Part shown: piece after piece, positions 1-13,000 of the stretch
How the letters are laid out: each line of letters begins with the position of its first letter
Numbering within the stretch: the stretch's first letter is position 1
DNA from: Maniola hyperantus
Taxonomy: Eukaryota > Arthropoda > Insecta > Lepidoptera > Nymphalidae
NCBI RefSeq assembly: GCF_902806685.2
Contig: NC_048555.1
Coordinates: 8,618,001-8,682,000 of the forward strand
Reading direction: 5' to 3'
Length of the DNA: 64,000 nucleotides
Translations under genes and position numbers: made by a program
Notes under the pieces: model-generated
Database searches by the model: none
The model's input: the letters and a program-made list of their open reading frames with translations, nothing else
What the model was told of the DNA's origin: nothing

Positions 1-368
1 AATACAGATCTGTTTTCATAATCCGTAATTATTGTGGCGCCAAACCTAAAAAAATCGGCGCCCGCGCCGGTCTATGCGTCAGGCGGATGGTAATTATTTT
101 ATAAATTATATCTACCTAAAGGTTTTTTCTAGACTTTACACACGGTTTCTCCAAACCATCATGAAATTGCAACTAATGTGCATAGGAATGGTCCGTTTAT
201 AAAATTGAAACAAGTGCGTAATCCATACTTCTATACTAATAGGTAAAGTTTGAAAATTTGTTTGTAGGGGGTAATTTCTAGAACTACTGAACGGACTTTG
301 AAAATTCTTTTACCCGTAGAAAGCTACATTTCTAATTTAATTATTCCTGAATGACATAGGGTCCCAAG
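1..368. other. Left edge, no gene seen
   Basis: No coding exon was recognised. About 221-345 resembles a short dispersed repeat seen again at 39400-39510: an 'actaatattataaa'-like start, then a 'gtttgtaggaagta' and 'ctactgaaccgatt' type core. This is most likely intron or upstream flank of the follistatin gene that starts further right. Confidence 0.4.
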
Positions 369-566
369 GTGCTGGAATGGCAACCTCGCACCGGAAGACG
401 CAGCGTTGGAAGACCCCCCACTATAGGTGGACGGACGACATCAGACGCAGTTCGCAGGGAGCTGCTGGACCCAGGCGGCGCAAGACCGTGGCGTGTGGAA
501 GTCCGTACAAGAGACCTATGTCCAGCAGTGGACGTCTATTGGTTGATGATGATGATGATGAAATGA
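369..566 (+). mobile_element. Non-LTR retrotransposon 3' fragment (reverse transcriptase C-terminus)
   Basis: A frameshifted remnant of the C-terminal coding end common to many lepidopteran non-LTR retroelements. The readable pieces are a GRRSVGRPP-like stretch, a WTDDIRR stretch, and a YVQQW-like end followed by a (GAT)n run at 545-563. The parts fall in different frames, so it is dead. Similar tails recur near 15720-15900, 34190-34340 (reverse strand), 51540-51600 and 52560-52680. Confidence 0.6.
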
Positions 567-589
567 CATAGGCTATATTTTTCGTAGTA

Positions 590-785
590 ATTGAAATATC
601 ATTAACGGTGAAGGAAAACATCGCGAGGAAACCTGCATGCCTGAGAGTTCTCCATAATGTTCTCAAAGGTGTGTGAAGTCTACCAATCCGCACATGGCCA
701 GCGTGGTAGACTATGGGCAAAACCCTTCTCTCTATAGGAGACCCGTGCTCTGTAGTGAGCCGGCGATGGGTTGATCAAGATGGTG
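590..785 (+). repeat. tRNA-derived SINE, 5'-truncated copy
   Basis: Matches the body of the SINE family seen full-length at 30086-30392: 'ggtgaaggaaaacatcg', 'ctgcatgcctgagagttctc', 'aaacccttctc' and 'ggcgatgggttgatca'. The tRNA-like head is missing. Confidence 0.7.
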
Positions 786-1309
786 AAAAAATAATTCGAC
801 TGATATATGCTGTCGCAAGTCTCAACTGAGCCGAACGTCTTGGCTAAGCATAGTCTGAGCTTCCTAAGTTCATTTACAAGGCTGATAAAGTTTTTACTCT
901 GTGTAGCGTAAAGAAAAGATAGGCCGTTCGGCGTACGCGCAGCAGACAGCGAGTCAATGGCCGCCGCGACCGCGCCGTGTAAACCATTATTCAATTCCAT
1001 TCGCATTTTTACCGGTGAATGGTGATCGCCGATACGACAGCCGCTTTATACAGAAAATCGCGGTTAATAATAATTTTAATGCGCATTTTTTATACGGCCG
1101 ATGGGGTCAAACGAATCAGGACTTGGAAATTTTATCAAAGAAGCACGTCATCGTCGTGATTTCTTGTCCTAAGCACTGCCTTCTTTAATACTTGTCAGTT
1201 GTCGTAATAGTATTATTGTTGGTCTAGTGCCGATCCAGCAGCGATTCCCTGCGACTTGTTCGATATCGTCTCTCCATCTAATCCCCATTATTTACAGGGT
1301 TATTATTTA

Positions 1310-1570
1310 CTCTTTAAAAATTTTCTTTTTAATCTTTATAAATTCCGTGGGAACTCTTTGATTTTCCGGTATAAAAAGTAGCCCATGTCCGTTTCCAAGA
1401 TGCGAGCTATTTCTATTATTAAATAGATGCTGCCCGTGACTTCGGCCACTTAGATTTAGGTTATTAAAAAATTCCATGGGCACTCTTTGATTTTGCGATA
1501 TAAAAAGTAGCATATGTCCAATGCTCGGGATGCAAGCTAGCTCTGTACCAAATTTTGTCCAAATTGGTTT
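1310..1570 (-). repeat. Helitron-like dispersed repeat, two degraded pieces
   Basis: Two adjacent pieces carry the antisense core 'gggaactctttgattttccg' followed by 'aaaaagtag'. The same core is in the better copies at 17261-17476 and 58218-58440. No terminus is preserved. Confidence 0.5.
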
Positions 1571-1583
1571 AACGGATAAGCCG

Positions 1584-2474
1584 TGAAAAGTTAGATTTCC
1601 ATAGTACAGGACCTGTCCTGTGTTGAGAAAATAACTTATTGATGTTTGCCACATTACACAATATATTTTATTGTAAAATGATACACCACATAAATAAAAT
1701 ACCGATTTGGTTAGTTCCACCTCAACTGTTTAGGTGGGTGGAGTGGGATATGGGTTGCTATAATATTTTATTGTAAAAGCTTTACATTTTACGACTTTAT
1801 GTAACAATTTTTACATACTCGCCTAAACTATTAAAATAGTTTTATATGCTATAAATGCGTCGAACCGTGTAATAAACAAGGTTGAAATACATACGATACC
1901 TCAGGGTGGATCCAGCGTGGCGGGCTAAGGCCTACACCCTTCTCATTCTGAGAGGAGACCCGTTCTCAGTAGTGGGTCTGCTATGGGTTGTTTATGATGA
2001 CAGCTGATACGATTTTAAGTGTGCGGTTAAGAAAAGTTAGATTTCAATAGTACAGGACCTGTCCTGTGTTGAGAAAATAACTTATTGATGTTTGCCACAT
2101 TACTCAATATATTTTATTGTAAAATGATGCACCACATAAATAAAATACCGATTTGGTTAGTTCCACCTCAACTGTTTAGGTGGGTGGAGTGGGATATGGG
2201 TTGCTATAATATTTTATTGTAAAAGCTTTACATTTAACGACTTTATGTAACAATTTTTACATACTCGCCTAAACTATTAAAATAATTTTATATGCTATAA
2301 TGCGTCGAACCGTGTAATAAACAAGGTTGAAATACATACGATACCTCAGGGTGGATCCAGCGTGGCGGACTAAGGCCTACACCCTTCTCATTCTGAGAGG
2401 AGACCCGTTCTCAGTAGTGGGTCTGCTATGGGTTGTTTATGATGACAGCTGATACGATTTTAAGTGTGCGGTTA
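1584..2474. repeat. Direct tandem duplication, about 450 bp unit, two copies
   Basis: About 1584-2032 and 2033-2474 are nearly identical head-to-tail copies. Both start with 'aaaagttagattt', carry the palindrome 'acaggacctgt', the block 'ggtgggtggagtgggatatg' and a SINE fragment ('ccttctcattctgagaggag'), and end in 'aagtgtgcggtta'. Only scattered substitutions and one-base indels separate them, so the duplication looks recent. It sits upstream of the first visible follistatin exon. Confidence 0.85.
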
Positions 2475-2926
2475 TTATTTTAAAGAAGATTCCACAAAAA
2501 ATGCGAACTGAGTTGATACACAACATCCAGGTACTTTCCAAAGATATTTTACCCGTCCTTTAGGTACTCACCAGCTTATTTCTAATAAATACCTAATTTT
2601 CAGTATGTAAAAGCGATATTCAAGTTAAAATATTTGGAGTTCGAATTTCTTAACAATCGAGCTCAGACCTCCGTTCATCGCTGCATCAAACATTTTAAAA
2701 GTCTCGTGTTCATGAGTTTTACAATTAACACGTCTCAAATGCACAAGGAAAAGTAAGCGTAAGTTCAGATAAGGAACTGTGGTCGTCGACACAAATAGGA
2801 TAATTTGCTGTGTCATCCTCGTCGGCGAGACTTTTTGTCGTGACTTCTGTCTTTCTTCTTCGATGTCGAGCAACAGAAGTAGTTCCACCGTTCGCCATTT
2901 TGGATGAAAAATAGAAAATATAAGTA

Positions 2927-3106
2927 GGTACAGGAGCCGGTAGAAAATATTGTACATCGACCTTTAGAAAGGGATTTCGGCTTTGTAGAGCGTTGCCTCA
3001 TGTCACCCATACCTGTGTCGTTTTGTCGGTCTCAGCGACATACACAACGCTATACGAAACCGCTCTCTTTCCAAAGGTCGATGTACAATATTTCCTGCCG
3101 AGTACT
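2927..3106. mobile_element. Palindromic MITE (family A), about 180 bp
   Basis: Arms 'attgtacatcgaccttt' and 'aaaggtcgatgtacaat' face each other around a centre with 'gagcgttg...' and 'gtcggtctcagcgaca'. Related copies with a 'tacagtac' and 'cggccgaaagt' end are at 6428-6621, 31195-31366, 39521-39692 and 56965-57140. There is no ORF; it is a non-autonomous DNA element. Confidence 0.7.
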
Positions 3107-3394
3107 TATATTAAATTAGTATAAATATGTACCTACCTAGAGTTTGGACAAAAATCTCAACAAAAAGGCCAATGACAAGGCAAGACGTCCATTTTGAAAT
3201 GGCAAACTTCTACCTAATCCTAGCAAAAGTTTACGTTTACTTGGAGGGAAAGGGAGCATATTAGGAATGTTAAATGTGTGTGTAGAGATCGAAGCTTATT
3301 AACATCAGATCTATCAACCATATCTAGAATTGACTCCTGTATTGAGGAAGTTCTAACAATGTGAAGAAGCCCTAATAGTTTCTCGGCTCGGGTC

Positions 3395-3530
3395 TCGGCG
3401 GGTAACGGGCGGCCATGTACGGCGAGCCGGGCGGCCGGTCTTTGAAAAATAGTGTCTGCGGCCCGTCTAGCGAGCCGTGAGTCGTGACTCAGCGCTGGAA
3501 TCCGACCGCGGACCAACACGACCGTACGCG
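3395..3530. other. GC-rich island, function unknown
   Basis: An abrupt GC/CpG-rich block in AT-rich DNA, containing 'cggccatgtacggcgagccg' and 'ggcggccggtctttgaaaaa'. I see no splice-consistent ORF and no clear terminal repeats. It could be a fragment of a dispersed GC-rich element or a regulatory CpG cluster. Confidence 0.35.
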
Positions 3531-3805
3531 TACACGCATTATCTAAGGCTGGCTACACGTATCTACTCAGTATTACAATCGTAGCATTTTGTGACAGGCA
3601 CGAATCGTGTTCGTTATTCGAAGTTCAAAACTGAAACCCTTAGATTATATATGCTGGAACCCGACAGCGCCAAACAAACACATTTTTGCAAATAATAATA
3701 GGGGTATCTTACCGTCTTAGATAATAATCGCTCTTTCCGTATACAGTAATTTCTGAGTTTAATCAAAATAAATAGGAGCTCAGCGCGGTGAGAGGGTTTA
3801 ATTTA

Positions 3806-3945
3806 TAAATTATTAGGTGATATCCGCGACTTCGTCCGCGTGGATTTAGGTTTTTAAAATCCCGTGGGAACACTTTGATTTTCCGGGACAAAAAGTAGTC
3901 AGACAAACAGACACGTTCGTAATTATAATATTAGTAAGGATGTAG
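3806..3945 (-). repeat. Helitron-like dispersed repeat, short copy
   Basis: Antisense copy: 'cgcgacttcgtccgcgtgga' at one end, 'gattttccgggacaaaaagt' in the middle and 'tataatattagtaaggat' at the other end. It lies about 90 bp before follistatin exon 4037-4228. Confidence 0.6.
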
Positions 3946-4036
3946 TGAATGGTGATAACATGCAGACGAAATCGCAGGTAAAAGCTATTACCTAACCTAC
4001 ATAGTGTAGAATTTAAACGTGTTTTGTTGTTGCTAG

Positions 4037-7000
4037 CCGGGATCTGCTGGTCGGGGATGGAGCGCGGCGGGCGGTGCAGCTCGGTGGCGTCGCTGCGCGT
4101 GGGGCGCGCGGAGTGCTGCGCAGGCGGTGCGCGCGCTCCGGCCGCCTGGAGCCCTCGCGACCTCGACAGTGGCGAGATATTCTTCTACAAGGCGCTTTCT
4201 GGCGGTGTGCCTTGTACTGCCTGTGCTGGTGAGTATTAGACTGATTAAACTCTCGGTTTGACCATGAATCGACATCTGTCAAATATTAGTCTTGGGGTGA
4301 CGTGAAATCAAAGATACCTCGTCGTTTCATAACCTACCTAGCCTTAAGCCTACCTATATTTCGAGCCCGCCAGTATAGGTGAAGCCTCGACGTTTGATTC
4401 GTGAACTGTGGTAAAACAAAAACGTCAGTTTAGTTCGGTGAATTTTTGATTCTAAGACTATATAGTCCATCAGTTTTTCGAACTGTGTCCTGCCCATTGA
4501 CACTTCATTGAGCTATGTCGGTTACTCTGATTCTCCTACGGATCTCCTTATTTCAAATTTGATCACGTAGTAGATATAGCTCTCCTCAACCGTTAATTTG
4601 TCTTAATTATTATATTATTACAATCATATAATTAAATCCTGTTTTACAGACTTTTATTAGTGCAGATAAAACATAGATAAAACCAGAACTAGATTTACAG
4701 GCGATGATCTTAGTTAGTGGCCAATGCATATTTATGTAGCTACCGGAATGACCGGAACACGTTTATGGTTTCCATTAAACCATAACGATAAACTACTGGA
4801 GATAAGTTAGTGTGACGAGGTAGGTATTTAGAGCAACGGCTCAGAAATAGAGTGTAGTTTATAATAATAATAATAAATATATAAAAGGAAAAGGTGACTG
4901 ACTGACTGACTGACTGACTGACTGATCTATCAACACACAGCCCAAACCACTGGACGGATCGGGTTGAAATTAAGCTTAAGCGATAGCTATTATAACGTAG
5001 GCATCCGCTAAGAAAAGATTTTTGAAAATTCAACTTCTAACTGGGTGAAATAGGGGTTTGAAATTTGTGTAGTCCACGCGGACGAAGTCGCGAGCATAAG
5101 CTAGTATCGTATAAACTTTTACAAAAGTCAAATATTTGTAATAATTCCAAGTGCCAATGTAAATAATACGCGATACACATTGCACAAATGCAGAGATAAG
5201 CAATTAAGTATTATTGTTTGATTTACCGAATTAGGCCAGCCGTGCATCGTCCGATAGATATCTATCTAGTATTTATGGGCATTGTTAACTCATATGAATG
5301 TGACCATGTAACAGTGGCGATTGATTAACGAATATTACCTTGTGGATACCCGGCGTACCTTATGATACTAGGATTAAAAAAAGTGCCGAATGTAATATTT
5401 AAATGGTCTAAAACCATCTTCGCATTATTGCTTTTCTAATGAAACCAGTTCGGAGCACATCGGTTGGATGGTTTCAAAGGACATTAATATTTCCTAAAAC
5501 GGACATTAGGTAAAAACATTTTTTGTGTATTTATTTATATTTCACATACAACGGACGGCTACTTCTAAGTGCGGAAAAGAAACCCAGTAGGTAAAGAAGA
5601 TTATGTCCAGTACCTATCCGCTTGAGCAATTAGACACACACGATACTTTTATCATCGGCGACCAAAAACAAGCTGCGATATTTTACGTTAGCGTCGAAAG
5701 TTTCACTCGGCGCACATTCAAGCTTAAAACGGCCAGCTGCAGGGTTGCAGTGATTAAAGGATTTAGTGAGGCTCTGGAATTTATTATTTTGATACCTCTC
5801 CTCACATTACCGATGCGCCACGTTCAAATACAAAACACGATGCAGCATCGAAACAGTCGCAGAATTGCCCACGTTGCCTTTTTCAACACAGGGTTGCCGT
5901 TACAGCTTACAGCCCAAAATGAGCCCAGTGGGTGTCGCGTAAGAGAGGCACTGGTGCACGTTCTTTAGAGTTCCCGGAGCCTCTTAATATGCGCTGCGGA
6001 TCGCCAGCCAACTGTAACCGACGTTGCTTGAAGAATCACACACAATATGCTCAGGGCATTTTTTACTTTTACATATAAAATGTAAAAAAGACCCTAATTT
6101 CATCAAGGACCGAGTGTCGTAACCGTAAATGGCAGTAGGTCTCAGCTCAGTATGGTCACAGCAAGTCAAATGCCATAACGTCACAGCGTAAAAAAGCGAC
6201 GCGACAACATCTTAAAATATGCGACCGTTGAGTCACCCGACATTCACGTGGCGTAAACACATAGAGGAATAAAGTACGCTCATTAACACTGTAATTGGAA
6301 TAATTGTGTTTAATTCCGCCTTGAGCGTGTATAACATAATGTTATCGCACAATCTACAACTATTATTAGCTGACTATCATTTTATTTAAATTAAAGTAGT
6401 GTAAGAGACTGCTCTCGGTATATCTCGTACAGTACACGGCCGAAAGTAATGTAGGCATCAAAAACATCGGCCTTTGGAATGGCATTTCGGCTTTGTAGAG
6501 CGTTGTCTCTGTCATTCAAACCTATTTGACGTTTTGTCGGTTTCAACGACAGAGACAGTGCTCTACATATTTGCTATCTACTTCTAAGGTCGATGTACAT
6601 TACTATCGGCCGCGTACTGTAAAGATTTCATTGAATGACATTCAATAAAATAAATTGGCGGTTCGACAGAACCAATAGACTTTGAGATTGCAAAGTGCTG
6701 GAATGGCATCCTCGAAACAGGAGGTCGAATCCCGAAAACCTGCCGAAAAACCGAAAATCATTATTACAATCGCAATTGTTGTGATTGGATGATTTATGAT
6801 AGTCTGTTTCAAGTGTTGCAATAATGCTTTGTAGCCAATAGTAAGTAGGTAAGTATCCGCTAACCAGCTGCTCGATTGTGGTAGAATGACAGCTACAATG
6901 TCACGATCGCAATCATCTCTGATAGGTTGACGGCTGACGCTCACTCACTATATATCGTCTACAATGCATTGTTGCAACAAGAATAGCTCTACAAACAGTT

Positions 7001-10000
7001 AGTTTTAGGGTTCGTTATCAAAAGTGATTCTTCTTTAGTACGGAACCCTCGTTGCGCCAGCCCGACTCGCACTTGACCGGTTTTTTTTTTCAGATGAAAT
7101 ATGTAGTTCCGGTATTTCATACACTGGATGATTTCCTGGTTAGTCTGTTACTAAGAGAAGTATATCTTCCACAGAATCGTGCGCAGGCGTGTCTTGTGGT
7201 GTGGGGCGGCGGTGCGTGGTGAGGGGCGGCCGGGCGCGGTGCGTGTGCGCAGCCACCTGCCGTCGCGCGGGGCCCGTGTGCGGCAGCGACGGCAAGACCT
7301 ACCGCTCGCTGTGCCGCCTGCGACGCCGAGCCTGCCGCCGCCCCGCTAAGCACCTCTCGTTGGACTACCCGGGAACTTGCAAAGGTAAGCTGTGCTTTTT
7401 TCTTCTTGGAGTAGCGGTTATGGAGGGTTGTCGAGCCATTGTACCTAATCTCCGCTGCGAGTAACTACAATTCCAATCAGAAACACGGAATATACTCGTA
7501 AATCTTAAACTAGAACTTTCCCTCAAATATACTTACCTAATATCAGCAATCAGTATATTCTTAGCTGAGATTTGTTTCGATTTGACTTTAGATATTGTAT
7601 TGTTTCATTGATGTAGTGTCAATATAAATATGATAGCAATCGTGATTACAAGCAACGTACAGACAGACGCACATGGACTTGCATTGCGCGCAACACTTCT
7701 TTGTCACTCCGCAGAAAAAAAACATATTAAATATAGACAACCGTGGATTAAAAAAATGGGTAAAGCAACCTATTACGTACGGTAGGCTTGGAAAATAAAA
7801 TTCGATAAAAATTAAAATTGAAATTCGATTAAATAACAGATGAGGGTATATTATAACGCTTTCTTACCCGTTTATGCCTGGCAACCTCATGGTTCGGGGA
7901 GGGGAAACTAGGCCACCTTTGTTTTTTAAGTCCATCTTTCAGCTGACGCTCAACTTTTATAAATAATTAATAAGGGAAGTTGATCGAAAAAAATATTTTA
8001 ATTTTATTTTTTAACATCATTAGCACGTAATTTAGCTAGGCAACCTACATATGTGCGATGTATCAATCAGCACATTATGTACCATATATTTTCTACCACA
8101 ATTAAATACCAAATGAGGGTAGATATTTCTAATAGGTAACCGATCTTAGACCATTAAATACAAGAGACCAATAAATGTACCATAAATCACACTTAAGTGC
8201 TATTAGTGGCTAAAAAAACTCAATATCAAAGCCGCACAGGATTTTAATTGACGTTTTATCAGCCACTCATTGCCACGTGGCTACATTGAGCGCTCCAAGT
8301 GCTGTAACTGATGCCCGTTTAGCAGTCTGAGCAGCTTATCTTAACGTCCAATAAATTTAATTGAGTTACATATGAACATACATTTTACGACAGTCGCCAG
8401 TTATTTTGGACTCTTGAACTAGCAGATGCTCGTAATTTTGTCAGCGTGAACTAGAGTAAGGGAACTCTCGCTTCGATTCAGAATCGACGACATGATACTT
8501 TAAGGGCTACCGGAGCTACCTGCGTTAAATTTACTAACATTTGACGCCTGCCAGTGACGTGGAAGCCTCGACGTTTTGAGAGAAATAAGAAGAGATCTCG
8601 TGATGTTCCCTAACTGTCGTGAAATCTTTTGGTGGTTCTCGCTTTTCAGTCATTGCTAGAAGTTCTTTATCTTGGTATAGATTATAATCTAAATTTATAT
8701 ATGGTATAGAATCTATACCAATCTAAACTATAGATTATAATCGAAATGGTAACCTTTAGTGTGACTCTTCAATGGCTGTCTATCGCAGCTTGAATAGTTT
8801 TAAGCAAAGTCGGTTTTAACTTTCAAATAAGAAGTGCTCTAAAATTGGTTTTTCCTAAAGTGTTATGCACAATAAAACAATTGAGTCATATTTTAAGAAA
8901 ATAATAAGTACCTACCTATTACAAATGAATAAATAATTTATTAACTACAAACAATTTTAGTCGCTGAAAAAATATATAACCATGTTTCATTTAGATTATG
9001 GTACGAACCGAACGTGCAAATTATTATTGAATTTATTTTTCCTTTTCCATCAATAAACTGTAAGCTCTATTGAAACGTGAACTATTTTATTTATAGTATT
9101 GATCGCTTCCTAATATATATTTTTTTATTCGTAAAGGTGCACTAAATAAAAAGTGCTTTTAAATTAATAAGTAATCAGATAAGACTAGATACCACTTTTA
9201 CAGAGATATGTGATTTGAAATTCGTTAAAGAAAACTTCCTTTGTCTTCGATAAACCGCAGCCCATCTACAACAGTCTTAGTTCACAAAGGGTTCATTGGC
9301 AGTCGATATAAGGCCGCCCTGAAGCATTCTATCATTGACTGGAGCTATAATTATGGTCTGCTTTAAGCTCTCCACACCAGGAACTACGGGTCAATTCCTT
9401 TTAAGCGTATTAATCTATGTCCTGCACTAGACGGCATACTCCTTTACTATTGTAAATTGTAGTTTCCTATAAGGCTCCGCACGTCTCTATCGGGCTCGAG
9501 TGCATCAACACTAAAGTGACCATACGTCCCACTGTCCTGACAGATTTAAGGCACAGTAAAATATACAGCTTTACTGTGCCTTAAATCTATGAGTGTTGGA
9601 AGGTCAGATGTCCCAATGTCGACAACACGACGAACGTACTACACCAAAACTTTGGGATTTACCATTGGTTCAGCTGACACATTCGAATTTGCTGCAAAAT
9701 CTTACAAATGACAGATACCGTACAGGCTTCTAGCATTATCCGAAAAGAAATCTGGGTATTGGCTTCATGTCTTCGTGTGGCGCTAGGTCTCAGATTGGGA
9801 ACACCACTGTGTCATCAGCACAGATGTCCGTGTGGAAAAGAGGTTGATAAATTTGTTCCCCGCGGGCTCTCTTGCCAGAGGAGCTCCGGTTGGCTATTTA
9901 GGCATGCTCTCTTAATGATACGATCAAAAGGGCTTTTGCCACCATATACATTCCTGCGTTCATTGAGCCAGCAAGGATTAGTCGGGATGATGGCAAGAAG

Positions 10001-13000
10001 GATTGACACTGGTTCCCTAGGAATGGGGACGGGCGCTAATATGCGACGCAACTTGCGTTGACAAATTGGCCCCGTATCATATCAGGGAGACAGCAACAAG
10101 ACCGGGAGCCGCAGCAGAAATGGCTGCAAATGCAAGCGGAATAAATATGTCTCTCTTATCGAGAGTTACATTTCTGTTCCGTTTGCCGTCGAGACCCTGG
10201 GGCCATGGAGTCTTAGTGCTAAAAAAAATTACGAGACATTTCACCGCGATTAATAGCCTCATCTGGTGACTGAAGCGCTGGCTAATTTTTTGCGCAAATG
10301 CGCCTGGCTGTCCAGCGTGGAAACGCAGCCAGTATTCTTTGCACCATTCCACGCTGGCGTGATTTGTATAGTAATTAGATAAGGCTAGGTTTAAGTTTTA
10401 TTGTAATATTTTCAATAAAGAATACTTATTTTGAAGTGATAATACGTATCTAAAAGGATTACGGGATTTTAGAGGAGAGGGCGCTTAGTTCCTTACTTTT
10501 CAATGGAAATCAAAATATGTATTTCTTGAAGCTTATAGTTCTTATAAGTCAAGGCTCTACCATCCACCGGTCCTTTTCCAGTTTTTAAACCATGTGTCTC
10601 ACTTTGACCTGAATAAAACCTGGTCACGTGAAGACTCAATAGTTTATTGTGATGCCCGATACGTCTGGGCGAGCGAGTTGCCCGGGGTGAGTGCTTGTGA
10701 ATGAGACTTCTAGATACAACCACCGGTTTCCACACTACATACCTACACATAATAATATTATGTTATACTTGAGGCTTGAGCCATAACAAGCATGTTAGGT
10801 GGGGACAGGTTTTTAACTCCATGACAGAAAAACACCGGCGTACGTCGTTACTCGCTTCGCATCAGGTGTTGGTACCTAGTTTTTCTGATCACAGATAAAG
10901 TTCCTTTAAAATAAGGACTGGTCAAGTGCGAGTCAGACTCGCGCACCTTGGGTTTCGTACTAGGTAGGTACAGTCGTATTTTTTCAATATAAATCAAAAA
11001 CTATTATGCATTAAAATAAATAAAAATGAATTTACAGGCAAAGCCCTTTCATATTATGGTACCTACCCTACTTGGCATATTAATCTTACTTTGAAAGTTG
11101 AAAATAGTAATTAATAATTATTATTTGTTCATGAGTACATTTCAATTTTTTTGTGATGTAACCACAAATTCATGATTTTCAGATATTTCCTGCCAAATTT
11201 CATGATTCTAGAATCAACGGGGAGTACCCTATTGGTTTCTTGACAGACACGACAGATAGACACAACGAAGTGATCCTAAAATAGTTCCTTGTTTCCTTTT
11301 GAGGTACGGAACCCTAAACACCGACCTCACCACTACAAAGTAGGTCCTTCCTATAAAAGTCGGGCGTTTTGTTTTGCTCGTGTGGAAGACGGCTTTTGAA
11401 ACTTTATTTTGAAAGGAACTTTTAAGCTCTTTAGTGCAATTCACATTAATGTGACGGTTTTTGCGCAAAAGCTTGCATAACTAGCTTGCTAGTTAGAGCC
11501 AAAGTTAATGAAACTTGCTATCTATATCGAATAAAAAATCACGCAAATCAAATCTCAAAGAAAATCGGTCATGCATAGAAAAAAATACTTAGCCTTTTTT
11601 GGAAGTCGATCAAAAATACTACAATCTGGCATGGTATGGGCATATAATGCGGAGGGAAGAAAGCCATGTCAGTAGAAGAATGTTAAATATGCATGTGCAA
11701 GGAAATAAGAGGAGAGGACAACCAAAGAAAAGGTGGATAGATTGCGTGAAAGAGGATATGCGTGTAATAGGGGTGGATAATGTATTGACGGAAGACAGAA
11801 GTGAGTGGAAGAAAAAGACACGTTGTGCCGACCCAACGCAGCGTGGAATAAGGTACGGAAGAAGATCAAAAATTCTACAATCATGCTAGAAGGACTAATA
11901 AAATAACTCTAGAATTGGTTTAACCGTCTTCGTTTCTACGCTGTCTTATTAACAGCGTTACGAATGATTAGCACTGATTTAGGCGCCTCGATTTACAATA
12001 CAAAATTGTGTGATTTTAAACCAAAATTTCGGCATGTATTCCGCACTCATTTACCTACATTGAACTTTGAAGTATCTACTGCTTTACCAGATGTTATCGT
12101 AGATTCAGTTCTCAATGTAGGTACGAACGGATACGCTACGCTGCGCGCTGATCATGTCTGAGTTTTTTGTATGGAAGTATCCGAGGGTAACTAATACTGC
12201 AATAGGTACTAGGCACCCATGATTGTATGATTAAATTGCGGTTAACCTTCGATACGCTGTATAATCAGAGAAGTCAATTTACGTTGATCTGCTGGTCAAT
12301 TCGGAAAAACTGCATCAATCATTATATTAAGTATATATAGATTTAGGTTTTCAAGAGTTCCATAAGAATTCTGTATTTTCCCGAATAAAAATCGTTCGTA
12401 TGTTTTCGGGATGTAAGCTTTCTCTGTATAGTACCTGCTTAAAAAGAAAGGCCGTGAAAAGATAACAGATAGACACGCTTTCGTATTTATAATATTAGTA
12501 CCTACAGATTTTTCGTAAATATATCAAACATTTTAAATCCCGTGGGAACTTTAAATTTTCCGAAATAAATAGCTGTTTCCAAGAGCAAACTATCTCTGAA
12601 AAGCACCTGATAAAGAATATGGGCTGTGTGAAGGTGCACATATATAGAAACTTTCGCAATTATAATAATAGTAGGTAAATCATCTTACTCTACTTTTCTT
12701 AGTTAAAATATACTTTTTTAAATCATAAAATTTGGTATGGCCGAGCTCGTTTCCTTATCGCTTGAAATTTTTTATGGCCATGGCTGAACTTATCTCTACC
12801 TATTCTTGCTGGAACAATAATTTTTAGCCAATAGTGAAAAAGTGTCTGCCAACTCAAAAAAGCAACTAAATCGCCAATCGTTGACGCTAAAACCTTAGAC
12901 CTAATATCTGCAAACTGCTTACAAATCTTATCTATTTATTTGAGTGCATTGTGCAAGGGGTGTATGTAAACATGTATTCAAAACGTTCAGAGTTCAGACA

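Noticed and set aside
5603..5968. 121-codon open frame in a follistatin intron
   Set aside because: No recognisable motif, no splice or promoter context, ordinary intron composition; treated as chance.
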